A DNA stretch of 55,016 bases from Desulfobacterales bacterium. Its GTDB lineage: Bacteria; Desulfobacterota; Desulfobacteria; Desulfobacterales; UBA11574. Numbering within the stretch: position 1 is the stretch's first letter; each line of letters starts with the position of its first letter. Location: the NCBI GenBank assembly GCA_030145345.1, contig JAQYVT010000011.1, positions 1-55,016 on the forward strand, given 5' to 3'. This document shows positions 53,328-55,016 of this stretch, piece by piece. A program made the position numbers and the translations under genes. Under the pieces are notes generated by a model that searched no databases, had not been told where the DNA came from, and saw only the letters and a program-made list of their open reading frames with translations.

Positions 53328-54665
53328 ATGGTGGACATTCTTGCTTTAAAAGCGAAAACGATCAATTTTATTAATACCGACATTTGGAGAATTCGAAAAA
53401 AAGATTTCCCACGCATGAAATACTTTTTCATTAAACAACTTCGAATTCTTCTTTTGGCAACTCGCGGATTTGGACAAGACCAATGTCCGTTAAGGGCATC
53501 GGCGCTGACCTTTTATTCGATACTCTCCATTGTTCCTGTGGTGGCCATGGCTTTCGGCATCGCCAAAGGATTCGGCTTTCAAGAAATTCTTGAGAAACAG
53601 CTACTGGAAAAATTCTCCGGACAGGAAGAAGTGATGATACGCGTTGTTGATTTTGCACACTCACTTCTTGAAAATACAAAAGGTGGAATGATCGTCGGCA
53701 TCGGAATTATCGTTCTTTTATGGACGATCATTAAATTGTTAGGCCATATTGAAGGTTCGTTTAATGATATCTGGGAAGTAAAAAAGCCTCGCTCTTACGG
53801 GAGAAAATTCAGTGACTACCTGTCCATCATGCTTATTTCTCCGTTGCTTATCATCATGTCCAGCAGTGCTACAATATTTATAACAACGAGAATTGCATTA
53901 ATAACTGAAAAGGTAGCACTCATCGGAATGTTCAGTCCGGTGATATTTTTCATGCTGAAATTAATACCGTATTGTCTGGTATGGATACTTCTTATATTTT
54001 CATATATTTTAATGCCCAACACCAAGGTGAAATTCAGTGCCGCTTTAATTGCCGCCATTATTGCCGGTACCATTTTTCAAGCTGCCCAGTTGGCCTACAT
54101 CCTCTTTCAGGTCGGGGTGGCAAAGTATAATGCAATATACGGTAGTTTCGCCGCACTCCCGTTATTTTTAATATGGATGCAGTTGAGTTGGCTGATTGTC
54201 CTTTTTGGCGCAGAAATTTCTTTTGCCTATCAATATGTGGATACGTATGAATTTGAGCCGGATCGTCGCCAAATCAGCCCGGCATTTAAAAGATTGTTAA
54301 CCCTTCAAGTTGCCCATCGCGTAATATCCACTTTCTCAAAAGGGAAAATGCCGTTGACCGCTTATAGCCTATCACAAGCCCTGGAGATTCCGATTCGACT
54401 GGTGCAGCAGCTGCTCGATGAACTCGTTGAAAGCGGAATTTTCTCAATTACTGAGATAAAAGGGAATAAAAAATTAGCCTATCAACCGGCCCGTGACATA
54501 AACATTATTACCGTTAAATCGATCATTGAAGCTTTGGAGCAGAAAGGCGTCGATAATATCCCGGTTGCACAGACGGCGGAACTACGGTCTTTGTCGGAAG
54601 TGCTGGCGACGTTTAGCGCTGAAATTGAAAAATCTCCGGCAAATTGCCTATTGAAAGACATTTAG
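53328..54665 (+). CDS. YihY/BrkB-family inner-membrane protein
   Basis: 445 residues, start ATG 53328 with GGAGGA 8 bases before. The family signature starts at about residue 50: CPLRASALTFYSILSIVPVV, followed by FGIAKGFG. Six membrane segments follow, with IGIGIIVLLWTIIKLLGHIE, FNDIWEVKKPR, and the last YGSFAALPLFLIWMQLSWLI, then LFGAEISFA. The C-terminal 140 residues are soluble and look like a winged helix (LPLTAYSLSQALEIPIRLVQ), a variant seen in some YihY proteins. Function is poorly known; once misnamed RNase BN. It lies 61 bp after the metallophosphoesterase. Confidence 0.9.
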   Translation: MVDILALKAKTINFINTDIWRIRKKDFPRMKYFFIKQLRILLLATRGFGQDQCPLRASALTFYSILSIVPVVAMAFGIAKGFGFQEILEKQLLEKFSGQEEVMIRVVDFAHSLLENTKGGMIVGIGIIVLLWTIIKLLGHIEGSFNDIWEVKKPRSYGRKFSDYLSIMLISPLLIIMSSSATIFITTRIALITEKVALIGMFSPVIFFMLKLIPYCLVWILLIFSYILMPNTKVKFSAALIAAIIAGTIFQAAQLAYILFQVGVAKYNAIYGSFAALPLFLIWMQLSWLIVLFGAEISFAYQYVDTYEFEPDRRQISPAFKRLLTLQVAHRVISTFSKGKMPLTAYSLSQALEIPIRLVQQLLDELVESGIFSITEIKGNKKLAYQPARDINIITVKSIIEALEQKGVDNIPVAQTAELRSLSEVLATFSAEIEKSPANCLLKDI

Positions 54666-54746
54666 GTCCATGAAGTTAAAATCCGATGCGGCGTTATCTG
54701 TTTTTCGTTAATCATTTTCTTATTTTCTAATCTTCTACGTTTTCCC

Positions 54747-54797
54747 CTGACACCCGACACCTGACACCTGAAACTCGATACCTGACACCTGACATCC
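54747..54797. repeat. Degenerate CTGACAC(C) short tandem repeat
   Basis: About six imperfect units of CTGACAC or close variants (CCGACAC, CTGACAT, with one diverged CTGAAACTCGATAC). Lies in the gap between the YihY gene and the ANTAR gene, which converge. It could be slippage-prone; it contains no gene. Confidence 0.6.
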
Positions 54798-54818
54798 GAA
54801 TGGGCTCGGATCAAACCT

Positions 54819-55016
54819 TTACTCGAATTCTTCGGAAAGCAATACCGCTTCAGCCACGAGTCGCATGGACTTCCGCGAGTCCATACTCCGCTTTTGGATC
54901 CATCGAAATGCATCGTTTCCGTTCATTTTCCGTCGGCGCATGAGAACCTCTTTGGCCCGTTCCACAAGTTTACGGGTCTCGAGCTCCTCCTGGATAACCT
55001 TTGTTTTTACCATCAG
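54819..55016 (-). CDS. ANTAR-domain regulator, 5' part beyond window edge
   Basis: The frame runs open from the right edge to a stop at 54819, giving 65 codons of a C-terminus. The visible part fits an ANTAR RNA-binding domain: a coiled helix LETRKLVERAKEVLMRRRKM, then the core NGNDAFRWIQKRSMDSRKSM and RLVAEAVLLSEEF. ANTAR proteins bind paired hexaloop hairpins to stop transcription termination and usually carry a receiver or GAF domain at the N-terminus. That part would lie past 55016, so the input domain is not known. Confidence 0.8.
   Translation of the reverse strand: MMVKTKVIQEELETRKLVERAKEVLMRRRKMNGNDAFRWIQKRSMDSRKSMRLVAEAVLLSEEFE

Overview
The window reads as the chromosome of a sulfate-reducer-like deltaproteobacterium (Desulfobacterota, probably Desulfobacterales). 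This is inferred from gene content and style: an OFA-type transporter, an ADP-forming acyl-CoA synthetase, a lexA-imuB-dnaE2 SOS cassette, MglA-like GTPases, a TPR-fused PilB ATPase and many two-component/sigma-54 signals. No 16S or sulfate-reduction gene is present to confirm it. Most genes are core metabolism or DNA repair. I saw no tRNA, rRNA, CRISPR array, transposase or prophage gene.

Layout. 1-2.2 kb: a truncated OFA-family transporter and a TetR regulator, with repeated GGTT...AACC palindromes before the transporter. 2.2-7.6 kb, minus strand: TPR protein, MglA-like GTPase, DUF4388/cyclic-nucleotide-domain protein, PilZ protein, purC and an orphan ParB-like protein. 7.8-8.7 kb: mdh with two hairpin terminators. 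9-18.1 kb: the most unusual region (below). 18.3-24.7 kb, minus strand: ispF, cysS, uvrB, uvrC. 25-33 kb, plus strand: small coiled-coil protein, acyl-CoA synthetase, Cys-rich small protein, pgi and a large DUF748 protein with higher GC than its neighbours. 33-41.3 kb, minus strand: purB, recB, recD, fabH, with no recC next to them. 41.5-43.6 kb: an unknown 106-residue protein and a Pit phosphate transporter with its DUF47 partner. 43.9-49 kb: lexA, imuB and dnaE2 with a clear palindromic operator before lexA. 49.2-54.7 kb, plus strand: a second MglA-like GTPase, a TPR-PilB fusion, a metallophosphoesterase and a YihY/BrkB protein. The right edge cuts an ANTAR-domain regulator.

The best candidate for an undescribed system is 9-18.1 kb. 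It holds a Lon protease that lacks the usual N-terminal substrate domain and has a two-component receiver domain inserted just before Walker A. Divergent from it is an operon of three small genes, two of them Usp-like, that all carry the same roughly 18-residue TFAEAGE motif. Next come a 28-residue membrane microprotein and an SLC13/RCK transporter, then a histidine kinase and an NtrC-type activator. The two plus-strand operons each start with a sigma-54 promoter (GG-N10-GC) preceded by two copies of a 15-bp palindrome RTTRCA-N3-TGYAAC. The proximal palindrome begins exactly 97 bp before the GG in both. The receiver in Lon is about half identical to the receiver of the activator, so one kinase could serve both. 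I propose a phosphorelay-controlled stress/transport regulon with a receiver-gated protease.

A second theme is a paired MglA-like GTPase plus TPR module that occurs twice, once with a free-standing TPR protein and once with the TPR fused to PilB, suggesting G-protein control of type IV pili or secretion.

Gene-free stretches over 300 bp: 919-1286 holds the putative transporter operators; 10994-11343 and 12658-13099 hold the sigma-54 control regions and a terminator; 43593-43899 holds a degraded dispersed repeat. Other short gaps contain a 210-bp repeat with terminal inverted repeats (20.2 kb and, inverted, 27.7 kb) and two further repeat types.
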